Shown here: piece after piece, positions 43,301 to 56,600 of the stretch | Layout: each line of letters begins with the position of its first letter | How positions within the stretch are numbered: position 1 is the stretch's first letter | From: Euborellia annulipes | Taxonomy: Eukaryota > Arthropoda > Insecta > Dermaptera > Anisolabididae | Length of the DNA stretch: 64,000 bases | Assembly: GCA_023213315.1 (NCBI GenBank) | Contig: JAKCPI010031621.1 | Location: forward strand, 31,335-95,334 | Direction of reading: 5' to 3' | Notes under the pieces: model-generated | Told to the model about the DNA's origin: nothing | Databases searched by the model: none | The model's input: the letters and a program-made list of their open reading frames with translations, nothing else | Translations under genes and position numbers: made by a program

Positions 43301-46300
43301 TAGAGCTAAAATTCGAATGTCCCAATGTGCCTCGTGTCCCAATGTCCCGCCCTCTCCCCTACCTATTTGTAAGTAAATTTTAAGAAAAAAATTTTGCCGC
43401 CCCCCAAGAAAAAAAATCCCCCCCCCCCAAGAAAAAGTTGAAATGAAGTCACTGGCCAGCACTCCAGGCATATATCCTTATTTTTAAACATTCAAAAATA
43501 TCATAGTAACATGAAAGTGTCTTAATTTATTTTCTTTCGTAATATAATTTTTTTTGGATTTTCTAAATATACTGTATTATAATAATTTTTTCTTTCGTCA
43601 TAAAAAATTATATTAAAAAAAATTCCAAAGAATTTAATTCATTCACAATGGAAATATTGAAATATATTAAATATTAAAATAAAAATATCTCATTATTTTC
43701 TAAGCCTCAGGGCTGTTGGGCAAAAAGAAATACATTTTAATACTTATTTTAAAAATATATTTTTTATATCATAAAATTCAAGACAATTTTTCTCTTCATT
43801 AGTTTTTCCTTATTAATATATTGATATATAATGTTAGTAAAAAAAAGTGTGCTATACAAAGTTTATAATTTCAAATTAATTCGAGTAAATCAATTGAAAT
43901 GAAAGAGAAGATTAAATGATTGGCTGAATGTGATACGAAACTTAATATGCTTAGGAGGAAACTAGCAAAACAAAATACAAGAGAAAAGGATTATGAAGAC
44001 AAAATAATAGATTAATATTTATTTCAAAATGACCTACTTTGCTTTTGCGTAAAATTTAATCTGAGATAAAGAGAAAGAGAGAGGATTTAATAAAATTCCA
44101 TTGTTTATTTAGAAACAAAGAGGGATGATGCAGGTTTCAATCGATTCTACAGATAAACACAAGACGCTTATCTGGACTCAACTATAATGGCTTCTGCCAT
44201 TGTCTTCAAGATTGGAACCCTTTCCCTTCAAATTTATTATCCCTTTCCTGAGGGTCAATCAACCCTTGAATGATGATAGCGTTGAAAGAGATAAGCGCAT
44301 CTTGCATTCTAAGAAATTGATTTTCTTAAAGAAAAAGAAGAAAAAAAATTAACTTACGTGAATTCCTCTTTCTGCTTTTTGGTGACGTCACATTGAAGAC
44401 ACATTTTATCCAAGGGTAGTTCATTTTTGCGGGCAGTTGACTGCATTATAGCCGTGAGGAAAGATTGGGGATTGAAAAATCCAGCTAACCAAACCGAAGC
44501 AGGAAGCTAAAACAAAAAAAAAAAATTACATTAACTTTACCTGCTCGACCTACGGTTGAATATAAAATATTTGAAAATTCTGTTAATGTCATTTGTTTTA
44601 GAATTATTTTTTATTTTTTTCTTAAAACATTCACACTTTTTTCTCATTCACACAGTATTTTCGGCAACTTAGGCCATACAAGACTTGACGATAACCGTTA
44701 TTTCATGAAAATATCTATTGGGGGTCCAGGCATTTCTATTTAAGCCATTTGGTATCCAAATGACTTAAATAAAATCATCCGGCTGCCTGGGATCCGAACC
44801 CGCAATGTTTGGTATACGAGGTTAGCACGCTAATCTCTACACCAAGCCCCGAGGGCTTTAGATTTATTGAATAATAAAGAAAATTAAAATTAAATTCTAA
44901 AAATATACTATTTTATAAATGAACTTCAAAGTATAGCTACCCGAATGTAAGAGCGGATCCAGAGGTGTTTCTCGGAGGGGGGGGGGTAATCTGGTGTGAC
45001 TGGTCGCACAGCACACAATTTTTTCTTAATTTCGGTAATTTAAAGGCGCATTCTGTACTTGTTTGCCAGAATATAAATACAAATCAAATTTTTAAGTATT
45101 AATTTTAAAAATTTTATATTTTTTTTTTTGAAAAAAAAACATTCACACTTTTTCTCATTCACACTCACACTCCACACACATTCATACAGTCTTTTCGGCA
45201 ACTTAGGCCATATAAGACTTTACGATATCCGTTATTAATAAATATACATATATGGGATCCAGGCATTCTTATTTAAGCCATTTGGTATCCAATTGGCTTA
45301 AATAAAATCATCGGACTGCCTGCGGTCCGAGCGACGTTTGGTATATGAGGTTAGCACGCTAACCTCTACCCATGCCCCGAGGGCAAAAAATTTTATATTA
45401 AAAATAAATTTTTTTCGAAAAAAATACAAGGGGGGAGGGGTAATTACCCCCTTTCTCCCCTTGTAGATATTTCAAGCTAGAAAAGTAATAATTTATTTCA
45501 AAATTTATTCCAAAAAAAAAAAATAATAATTTTTTGTTACCGATAGCCAGACCCTATAAAGATATTATAATTAATAATAAAAAAATTTTTTTAGAAAATT
45601 TAATTTTGTAAGTTTTGTAAATAAAATAAAAACTAAGCACTCGCGGTTGCCGAACCTTAAGATCGCGTTTGAACAAACAGAGGAATTGAAGTTAGGGAGA
45701 ATTCTTTTTTTTTTTTTTTTTAATATATGTTACAAATATGTCCTATGTATAATTATATACTGTACATTTTTCATCTGTTATTATAGAACGCCTGCGGGGG
45801 TGCACAACGCACGCTTAACAAACGCCTCTTTTATTTTGTGCCCAATTGCTTTTCTTGTCCTCTTTTTTTTTATGAATAATCCCCAAATGTTCGAGGGTGT
45901 TTGAATTATTTTTAGGCCAGGAGCTCTCAAATTGGGCACTTTAACTCTCCAAAGAACTAGAGGAAAAATGAAGCAAAGCTTTTATCAATATTGAAATTGT
46001 GTGTATTATTTTTCTAAATAATTTTTAAAATTTTTATTTTTGGATTTACTCTTTTTATTCGTGATTTGAAGACGAAAAATGAGAATATGCAGATGAAATG
46101 GAAGAAAAAAGACTAACATAAGCAGAATAAATACTCTTAGCTCTAGTAACTCTAACTTCTCTGAGTATTTAATTGCATTTATCGAAAATTAAAAAACTAT
46201 AATAAATTTAACTACATATATGAAAATCATTAAAAATCATTATATAAAAATCTCTTTAAATTGAACTAAAGTAATTGGAAATAAAGGTGGTGAAATTTTA

Positions 46301-49300
46301 TTATACTCTTTTATTAAAGTCTAGAATGATTATTAAAATAGAAATAATAAAATTAACCAAGTCCAAAGGTTCGAGAAAATTATTTAACTCTTAGACCAAG
46401 TAGAGAATTTGATAACACACTGAAATATACGAGGGTCTTTCATTTGGATATATACATGTAGTATATATATAACATAATATAAAGTTTCTAACCACAAAAT
46501 CCGACGACCAGGTCTCGAGTTCTCGCAGGCGCAGTAATAAATCGGCGAACCACGCACCGAGACCCAACAAAGAAGGATATGCTCTTAAGGTCCAGACCCG
46601 GGGCACCTGGTCCAGAAACAGGGCATTCTCCAACTCCTCCATGTCAAAGGTGATGGTCAATTCACCCTAAATGAAAGAATTTGTTTTACATGTTAATAGA
46701 TATGAAATTTCCTTTCAATTTGTGAATAATTTTGTATAAATAAATAAATGTTATTTAAAATAGTTTTCGAGATCTATTCTCTATTTGTTAAATAAATAAA
46801 TTTTTTTTTTTCACAGCCTTTTCGGCAACTTGGGCCATTTAAGACTTTTAACGATACTCGTATGTTATTAATATATATATGGGGTCCAGGCATTCTTATT
46901 TAAGCCATTTGGTATCCAAATAGGACTGCTTGGGATCCGAACCCGCGACCCTCGGTTTAGAAGGTTAGCACGCTAACCCCTACACCAAGCCCGAGGGCAA
47001 ATAAATCTTTTATTTTTCATCAATAATGTAAGTTGAATGCACTCAGGGAAACGTGGATGGCGACCTCGAGCTACCCGAGCTGGGACAGCTGTTCTTTGTA
47101 TGTCTGTCTCTTCCTCGTTTCAACAGACATCAGACCGTGCGACGGGCCGGCCTGTTCTATTTCTTCCGGTCGCAAAACGCATGGTAGTGTTGGAGGGAAA
47201 GAGTGAATTCCGCCGACCCCGCATCGTGGGAATAAGGCGAGGAGAGAAGAAGATAAATAATGTAAGTTGAAAAAAGGGATTTCTTACCATTTTAATAATT
47301 ATTAAATTCAGTTTCTTTTAAAAATACTCTACTAATTTATTTGAAATAATTATATCAAAGAGATGCTGAATTTCAAAATTAAGATCTGCATATAGTGCGA
47401 GGTTGCGCTTCTGGATTTTTCTAATTCGAAAGAAATTTTACTAATTTATGAAAATAAATTTAAAATTTTGTAGAAATAGATTATCTATGTATTAATTAGA
47501 ATTGATGGATGATATAGGTTTACTCTGTTGTTTGCAGCTAGACGAGCAAGGTAATTAATAATTTTCATTTATTGCCGGAAATTTTATTTGGTCAACGACT
47601 GATTTACAAAAAGCAGTTTCGGTCACTTTAGTTGACCATCATGAGGCTGAGAACAAAATAATTTTTTGTTTTATTGAAATGTACATTGAGATAATAATAT
47701 TTTGATTATCTATTGTAATTTTATTTATTGTTACAATAATAATAATTTTTTGAAAATTATTAATTACCTTGTTCGTCCACCTGCAAACAACAAAGTAAAT
47801 CTTCGTTATCCAAAAAATTCCAATAAATTTAAATTACCTTAAGTCCTAAATCCAATTCTTTCAAGGATCTTTTCATTTCTCCAGTAAGGAGATTCATTCT
47901 TTCACATTCTTGAAATGCCACTATCACATAAGGAGTTCGCTCCTCTACTTTTCCCATAATTTCAATCATATTAAATTCATCTGGTAATTTTTCCATTATT
48001 TCATCTATGATTTGTTTAACCTGAAATTTTTTTTTTAAATAAATAAATTAGAATTTATGAATTTTTAATCTTATAATTAAAAACTATCGGTTTTAACTAA
48101 ATTATTTTAAGGCTGTTAGAACAACTTAATGATTTTCTCATGGCACCTCGATAACAGAGCGCCATTTCTTTGAGGAGCACACAGTTTCTGTCTGAATCAC
48201 TGATTTAAGTCAAATTTTGAATATCTTAAGATATTAAAGAAAAATCTTAAAAACAATAAAGGTAATATGTCGAAGTTTCGTTCGACAATCCAGACAATTT
48301 TTTCGTGAAGACGTTTAAAACCGAAATATTATATCTATGGCTATCACTACATTCTAGACTCTCTCCCTCTAATAGTCCTGAGAGCTATAATAAAAACTTA
48401 TTCTATTCTATTCTCTCTCTCTCTCTATAGTTATCGATCAATAACTAACAGACGCTTAATAAAAAAGTATAAGACAAACCTTTTCTTCTCGAGTCACTGT
48501 AGCACCTCCAGACGCTCCAGCATCTCGAGGCTGCATTTCAAAAACTGTTCGGAATAAATTCTCAGAGGTTGTTGTTAGGAAACCGATTTCAGCATTCGGA
48601 TGAAGACCATAGAGTACGGGAGATTCCGGTGGCATCATTTCATCTGAAAATACATTTTAAAACAAATCAAAATTATCAATTTTTTTATAAAGAAAAAAAA
48701 ACAAGTTTTCTATAAAAAAAAGTTATTTACCAATATAAGCATGATATCCTTGGTAATCATTATTAGGTGGAGCGGGGAATCCAGGAGCCAATTGCAACTC
48801 ACCGTCCACCTTAAACAATTTTATAATAAATACATTTTTTATTTGTTGTTCGTTTACGGCGAGATTTTTAGGGCACCATTATTTGGACTGAACCTATTTC
48901 ATGCTGAGAATATTGAAAGTTAATATATTGTGATTGCATGTGTAGGCGAAGGAATTTGATCTTTTCAGATATTATATCTAACGACCAACTTTAGGGTTTA
49001 CATTTTCGGTCAAAAAAGTGACCATCACTATGGGCGTAACTAGGGAGGTCCCCCCAGAAGGCCCGTGGCCCACCTAGAAGACTGCCTGCCCCCCAAAATA
49101 ATTGAGACAATATGAGGCCTTCCAGGCCCCCCCCCCCCGAGGATGGCCCCCCAGCTTCATTCCCTAGTTACAACCATGACCATCACCAGATCTGTAATTA
49201 ATAATTTTATTTCGTGAGAAGATATCACAATTATTTTAAATAATGATAATTTGTAACAATTTTTAATATAAGGGAAAAGAGTTGAATATTTTTGTTGAAA

Positions 49301-52300
49301 TTCTTATTCATTTTTTCAATTAAAAAATTTTTTTTTTTTAATTTCTTTAATGTGAATCAGGGGCGTATATAAGGGGAGGGGGCCGAGGGCCCCGCAAAAG
49401 GGAAAATGTTCCGCGCGGCGGCAAAAATTTTGTGTCTCTAAAAAAAAAAAGGTCGGTTCGCTGAGATTAAAACTTTGGTTCCCCAAAAACAAAATTTTTC
49501 ACACGGCGGGGCGGAAAAAATTTAGTTTCTTAAAAAAAAAAATTACTGCAGAAAAATTTTTGAGTTCAGCCCCCCCCCCCCCCCCGAAAAAAATTTCTAT
49601 GTGAATGTCTTTTAACCATTTAATAACACCCATGAAGTTTTTTTTTTTTTTTATTTCCTAACTCCTTTTTCCTTTAAAGATGTTTGGCGTCTAATTCGCG
49701 ATACAGACATATTCGTCTTTTTACGTAAAACTTTTTCTTAAGGTGTATTAATTACACCAAGCGAAAATCCATAAGAGCGCCGATAAGTGAAAAATAAAAA
49801 AGAGAAGGAAATAATAGTCGAGAAAGTAGTACGAAAGTTGGCTAAACGCACCTTTATATTTTTTCATAAATTATTATTAATATTGAAAAATATAAAGGGA
49901 AGCCAAATTTATTAAGTCTAATATCAGAATCCGCTTTCGTTTCCTTTTTTTTGATACTTCTGTTATTTTTAGGCATTTTCTAATTGAAAAACAAAATAAA
50001 TTATTTATCTTTAAAATGTCAAGAAGCTTTTTATTAATAGCGATTTTTTTTTTAAAGAAGTTATTAAGGTTCGGGAAAAGAAATTGAGAGCTATGATGGT
50101 ACCTCAGCTCATTTCCATTCAAATCTTTCAAAAGGTTCTCTCTCTCTCTCTTTCACTCTATAATAAGACGCATCAAAACCTTCATTTTATTTTTCTAAAG
50201 ATTTTCCAGCCATTTAGTAAATAAAAGTGATATATTATTTAAACGTATAAAATGATTCTCTTATTAAAAATAATGAACTCTATGTTTCTCGTTCAATTCT
50301 TCTTTATAATTGTGTTATTTTCCCCATTGTAATATCCTTTGGACTTGGATGATTAAGTTAAGTTAAAGTTGAATTTAAATGTAAGAATATATAAAGAGAT
50401 GTATGTTAATGTTTATTAATTTAATTGAATAAGAGTAATTGTATTTTTTTTTGAACTCTTAAAAGATCTCTATACTGCTAAAAGTTTCTGACGTTTTGTT
50501 TAAAGAGAATGAATGTTATTCAACTAAAAGTTAAAAAATTAGATTGCGAAGAAGAAAAAAAAATTTATTTAATTCGTAAGGTTTAAGTTTCAAACGTTTA
50601 AAAAAATCAACTCTTTAAACTTTTAATTAAAATATATATAAGCTTATATATTCTAAGAATAAAATTCAATATGAATAATTCATTTCAAAATAAATGGAGT
50701 TGATATGAAAGTATTTGATTTGATTTTTGCACCAAATATTGGAGGTAATTTATAAATTTATAAATTAACAGAGATGTTTCTACCTCTCGCTTCTTAATTT
50801 AGGAATTCTTTAAATTGAAGACAATGAAATAGATAGAGAATGGCCTCAGATGACGAAAAGACGTTAAACAAATTAAAAAAAAAAAAAAAAAAAAAAAAAT
50901 GGACTTGACCTGAAACTAAGATTTTTTTTTTGCCCCAAGTTTTGGAGGTCATTTATCTACTATATATAAAAGGCGACTGTCCCTCTGTTTGTCTGTCTGT
51001 AAACTCGAAATCTCCGCCCACAGTAGATCACATTTAACGAGTGAGGTCTCATTGAATAGATATTGATCTGTTGTTATGCAACATGTATTTTGTTTTAATT
51101 TTAATTAATTAATTAATTAATAAAGATCAATTTGTTCAAATTTGGCACTTGGTTTCACATCAAGCATGCCAACTCAAATGTATCAAATTTTTATTATTTT
51201 AATAATAACAGTCAAAGTTATTTAAATTCAGTATTTAATTTAATTTTTTCAGTATTTAAAAATCATTTTAAATATTTAATTTTTAATTTAATAACACTAG
51301 TCGACAAGGTTTTTTCACAAGAAATGAGTTTTGGTGGAATTATATAAATTAATACTTATGAACATAGGCGTAGCCACGGGGGGGGGATTTGGGGGATCAA
51401 ACCCCCCATTGGACCCAAGCCATGACTAGATATTTAAGCTCTATAATACAAAATACTTTTTCTCTCTATATATTTCATATATAGGGTAAGAGAAAGTAAA
51501 ATATAATAATTTTCTCTAGCTTAAAAAAAAAAAATAAATAAATAAAACGCAAAAAATTTGAGAAAATTCAGAATATTTCAATTAGAGCGGGCGCTGGAGG
51601 TAGTTGAGTATGCAAAATTTGAGGACCGAATTCTGACAATGGATTTGGGCTAAGAATAGCTCCCAGAACAAGGATCCGGATCTTGCCGGGCCAATTTTTG
51701 GTCCAATTTTTTTTTTACCCCCACCCCTCTTATTTCCATAGGAAATCAATGGAGTGCATGCTAAGATGATGTGAAGATTTGCAATTATGGTCAAATTCGA
51801 GTACTTAAAACCTCAAACAATGAAAAAACTGTCTTGTCAGCAACTGAGGGGATCCTCTAGAGTCCCCTGAGAAGTACTATCTTGCCACCAGTTGTGGTGG
51901 TCCCCTCCAACCCCTTTACCTCTTTTCTCTCTCTTTGTTATAAATTTAAATATACGGCCTTAACACCATGCCAAATTGTGGGGAGCGGCAATTATGTTCA
52001 TAATCCACTAGCTGGTATCCCAATCAATGAAAAATACTATCTTGCCGCCAGCTGCGGTGGTCCTCTCTAACCCCTTTACCTCTTTTATCTCTCTCTTTGT
52101 TATAAATTTAAATATACGGCTTTAACATCATGCCAAATTGTGGGGACCGGCAATTATGTTCATAATCCACTAGCTGGTATCCCAATCAATGAAAAATACT
52201 ATCTTGCCGCCAGCTGCGGTGGTCCTCTCTAACCCCTTTACCTCTTTTCTCTCTCTTTGTTATAAATTTAAATATACGGCCTTAACATCATGCCAAATTG

Positions 52301-53626
52301 TGGGGACCGGCAATTATGCTCATAATCTACTACGTGGTGTATTTATAATAAAGGGAGATAAAAGAGGTGAAGAGGTTAGAGGGGACCACCACAACTGGTG
52401 GCAAGATAGTATTTTTCATTGATTGGAGCACCAGGTAGTGGATTATGAGCATAATTGCCGGTCCCCACAATTTGGCATGATGTTAAGGCCGTATATTTAA
52501 ATTTATAACAGAGAGAGATAAAAGACGTGAAGGGGTTAAAGGGGACCACCGCAGTTGGCGGCAAGATAGTATTTTTCATTGATTGGGATACCAGCTAGTG
52601 GATTATGAACATAATTGCCGGCCCCCACAATTTGGCATGGTGTTAAAGCCGTATATTTAAATTTATAACAGAGAGTATTAAAAGAGGTGAAGGGGTTAGA
52701 GGGGACCACCGCAGTTGGCGGCAAGATAGTATTTTTCATTGGTTGGGATACCAGCTAGTGGATTATGAGCATAATTGCCGGTCCCCACAATTTGGCATGA
52801 TGTTAAGGCCGTATATTTAAATTTATAACAAAGAGAGAGAAAAGAGGTAAAGGGGTTAGAGAGGACCACCGCAGCTGGCGGCAAGATAGTATTTTTCATT
52901 GATTGGGATACCAGCTAGTGGATTATGAACATAATTGCCGCTCCCCACAATTTGGCATGGTGTTAAAGCCGTATATTTAAATTTATAACAAAGAGAGAGA
53001 AAAGAGATGAAGGGGTTAGAGGGGACCACCACAACTGGTGGCAAGATAGTACTTCTCAGGGGACTCTAGAGGATCCCCTCAGTTGCTGACAAGACAGTTT
53101 TTTCATTGTTTGAGGTTTTAAGTACTCGAATTTGACCATAATTGCAAATCTTCACATCATCTTAGCATGCACTCCATTGATTTCCTATGGGGTGGGGGTA
53201 AAAAAAAATTGGACCAAAAATTGGCCCGGCAAGATCCGGATCCTTATTCTGGGAGCTATTCTTAGCCCAAATCCATTGTCAGAATTCGGTCCTCAAATTT
53301 TGCATACTCAACTACCTCCAGCGCCTGGTCTAAATTGAAAAGAATTGATTTTTGTCTAGGTGTATAAAAAATTAAAGCCGCTTAAAATTGATTAAATCTC
53401 GCAAATGAAAAATAATAAAAATTATTATATAAATAATTTTTTTATTTTTTTTCTTAATACCCCCCGCACACGATCAATAGTATTGTCAATACTAGTATTG
53501 ACAATACTAGTATTGACAATACCATTGTCAATATGCAATTCAATAATAATAGACCGCACACTGATCAATATTATTGTCAATAGTTTCATTTCATTTGCAT
53601 TTTTAGTCGAGACCGGACATAATTCT

Positions 53627-53657
<31 letters not shown>

Positions 53658-56600
53658 TTCTCCAATCACCCAACAGCCCAAGCCAATTACAGGGTGATGT
53701 ACAGACAAATGTATTAAAACAAGATTACATTCATTCAATCAAAATTTCATTACCCTAATTAAGAGAGACAGGCCTATGAGGGACCAGATCCTTGAGTACC
53801 CTTGGTGGTTCGAAGAAGAGGTCAACCCCCGAGTAGTTGTGGTTGTACAACTCACACATTCTATAAATTGGGGATCTTGTAAAAAATGTATTTTGAGAAT
53901 GTGGGAGATAGAACAGATCACAGCTCCGAGTGGTCCTCAAAGGGGTATGGAAGTTGATAAGGGATAGGGAAATAGGATCATCGACATTCCCACGTGCAAG
54001 CCTTGAAAGATGTAAAATATGCATGGCTTCCCTTCGCTCCCCAAGACAACTAAGACCATATTCCCCCAGGAGAGAAAGATAATCGAAAGAGTCATCAGCA
54101 GGATAATGTCCATGCTGTTTATAAAAGAGATATTTGGAGAATTTTCTATTGACTCTTTCGATTTTATTGACATGGACCTGATGTATCGGACTCCAGACCA
54201 CAGCGCAATATTCGAGTTTGGAGACAACATATGCGCGATACAACACGATGATGGTATGCAATTGGGAAAAATCCCGGGTATTTCTGATTATAAAACCAAG
54301 CATCCTGTGTGCATCGCTACACATGCCGTCAATATGAGATACAAAAGTTAATCGTGAATCGAATATCACGCCGAGATCGCGAGCCTCAGTAACACGAGCT
54401 ATAGTGACATTATTTAATTTATAATCAAATATAATAGGTGTTAGTTTATATGAGAATGTCATAGTTTTACATTTACTTAAATTAAGGTCTAATTTGTTGT
54501 CTACACACCAGGCCCATAGTCCACCGAGACTCTCCTGAAGCAAATGACAATCCTTTAAGTTCACAATCGGATAAAAGATTTTTAAGTCATCAGCAAACAG
54601 AAGTTTCTGACAACCTAATACCTCTACAATGTCATTGATAAATAATAAAAACAGTAATGGTCCCAGTGTAGAGCCCTGGGGAACTCCGGATTCAGCCATG
54701 CATAGAGAGGACTTATGCCCATTGAACTGCACGAAGAACTGCCGCTTGAAGAGATAGGATTTGATCAAAGAAAGGAGAGAGTTGGAAAAGGAAAAGGATT
54801 CGAGTTTTCTTAGTAGTATCCCATGGTCAATCTTGTCAAACGCCTTAGAGAAATCTGTATAAATACAGTCCAATTGGCCATGGGATTCCAGCACTGTAGA
54901 AACTGAGTGGGTAAACTGAGCAAGATTAGTTACAGTGGACCTACCCTTCATGAATCCATGTTGAAATGGCGTTATTTGCTGTCTAACCTGATGATATATG
55001 GTGGTATGGATAATTTTTTCAAACAACTTGCTAAAACCAGAGAGTAAAGCAATTGGTCTGTAGTTCTTAATATTAGATTTGTCACCACTTTTGTGGACAG
55101 GAATCACCTTGGCCACCTTCCAAATTTCAGGAAATGTCTGAGAATGGATTGCCAGATTGAATATGTGGAACAGCGCTTTGGAAAGTGGATAGGCACAATC
55201 TTTGATTAGTAAGTTGGGAATTAGGTCTGGTCCACAAGAAAGATTAGATTTTAAGATAGTGACCGCCTTCTCAATATTTTCCCTGGATATATAATTCAAT
55301 TCTACAGGATGATCAAAACAGTTTGTTGACTCTGAGTTAGGAGAAGAGGTAGGATTAGGTGATGGTAAGGAATAGACGGAAAGGAAATAAGAAGCAAATG
55401 CCTCAGACACCTCCACAGGACCACCCAAGCTGCGATCATCATCAATAAAAGTGCGCGGATAGGCAGACCCCCTCCTCTTCCCACCCACATAACTCCAGAA
55501 TTTACGAGGATCAGATCTCATTGATGTTTCACATTTATGTACATAAGATTGGTAAGCCTGCCTCACATTTGCTCTTAAAATCGATCGAGACGCTCTGTAC
55601 CCTTGGAAGTAATATTGGTTATAAGGAAATCTAATATGTAACTTTCGAAACTGATTTTTCTTTTTTAATAAAGCAACTAGTTCTTTTGTGTACCATGGGG
55701 GGTACTGAGTACTGAAAGAACAACCGATTGGGACACACTTGTCAAAAAATGAGTATAATGTATTATACATAAAGCTACATGCCTCGTTAACGTCGTTAAA
55801 ATCTTTGAGGGTATCCCAATCGAACTCTGCAATAAGTTTGTACAATTCGGAATAATTAGCTTTATTAAAATTGTAGCTTGAGTTTAGATTAATTATTTGT
55901 TTGTTCTTATTGTCAGCCTTAATCTCGAAAAATTTTAGGTCAATACTCAGAGGTGGGTGGTGGTCATACTCAACCTCCAACAAAGGCCCAGAGCGTCGGA
56001 CCGAACATTGTGTATTAGTAACAACCAGATCAAGAACTCTACCCAACCCATTTCGTATAATATTTCTCTGTTCGGCGTTAATTACGTGTAGAAAGTCCAT
56101 AAAACCATTTGCTATAGTAGATCTGGGATTCAAAACCAGATTGGGAATATTAAAATCACCCAATATGACAAATTTGTTATTATAAATGAATGGTTGAGCT
56201 AATATAAAGTCGTATATGAGTTCATAGGAAGAAATTATTTGAGATGGGGGAATATAAATTAAAAGCACATACAAACACATATCATAAACAGTGATTTTCA
56301 CACACATCACATCAACATCAATTGGAAAATTAAACTGGCTCCGTTTTAAATCTACAGTTTGAGCATAAAATTCACGTTTTAACATCAAGATAACACCTCC
56401 TCCACGAGTCTTGCGGCAGGATACAAAATCACGGTCACATCTAAATATATTATAAGTGTTGTCAGAAAGTTCTGAGTCAAGAACACTAGCATTAAGCCAT
56501 GTCTCGGTGAAGGCGATGATATCGTAGTCTAGGGTGCTGCAGATAGAGTAGAGATGATTGAGCTTGAGATTTAGTCCCTGTATATTTTGATAGTAACAGG

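Larger units (their letters stand above)
51590..53325. mobile_element. Foldback element: near-identical 290-bp arms with inverted 160-bp tandem arrays
   Basis: The left arm starts GCGCTGGAGGTAGTTGAG at 51591 and its reverse complement ends at 53324; the outer roughly 290 bp differ by only a few substitutions, a one-base run difference and an 11-12-bp indel. Inside, a unit of about 160 bp is repeated three times in plus orientation (about 51882-52340) and four times in minus orientation (about 52376-53044). The whole forms one potential hairpin of about 0.85-kb stem. Weaker symmetry extends outward to about 51576 and 53339. No target duplication was identified. Structure resembles foldback (FB/Galileo-like) DNA elements. 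Confidence 0.85.

Noticed and set aside
51882..53044. Series of 62-77-codon ORFs ([16 protein letters not shown]...) repeated in both orientations
   Set aside because: They coincide with the 160-bp tandem units; the period is not a multiple of three, there is no single protein and no flanking gene structure.
53776..56185. Plus-strand ORFs under the retrotransposon
   Set aside because: They are antisense shadows of the 983-codon reverse-transcriptase ORF.
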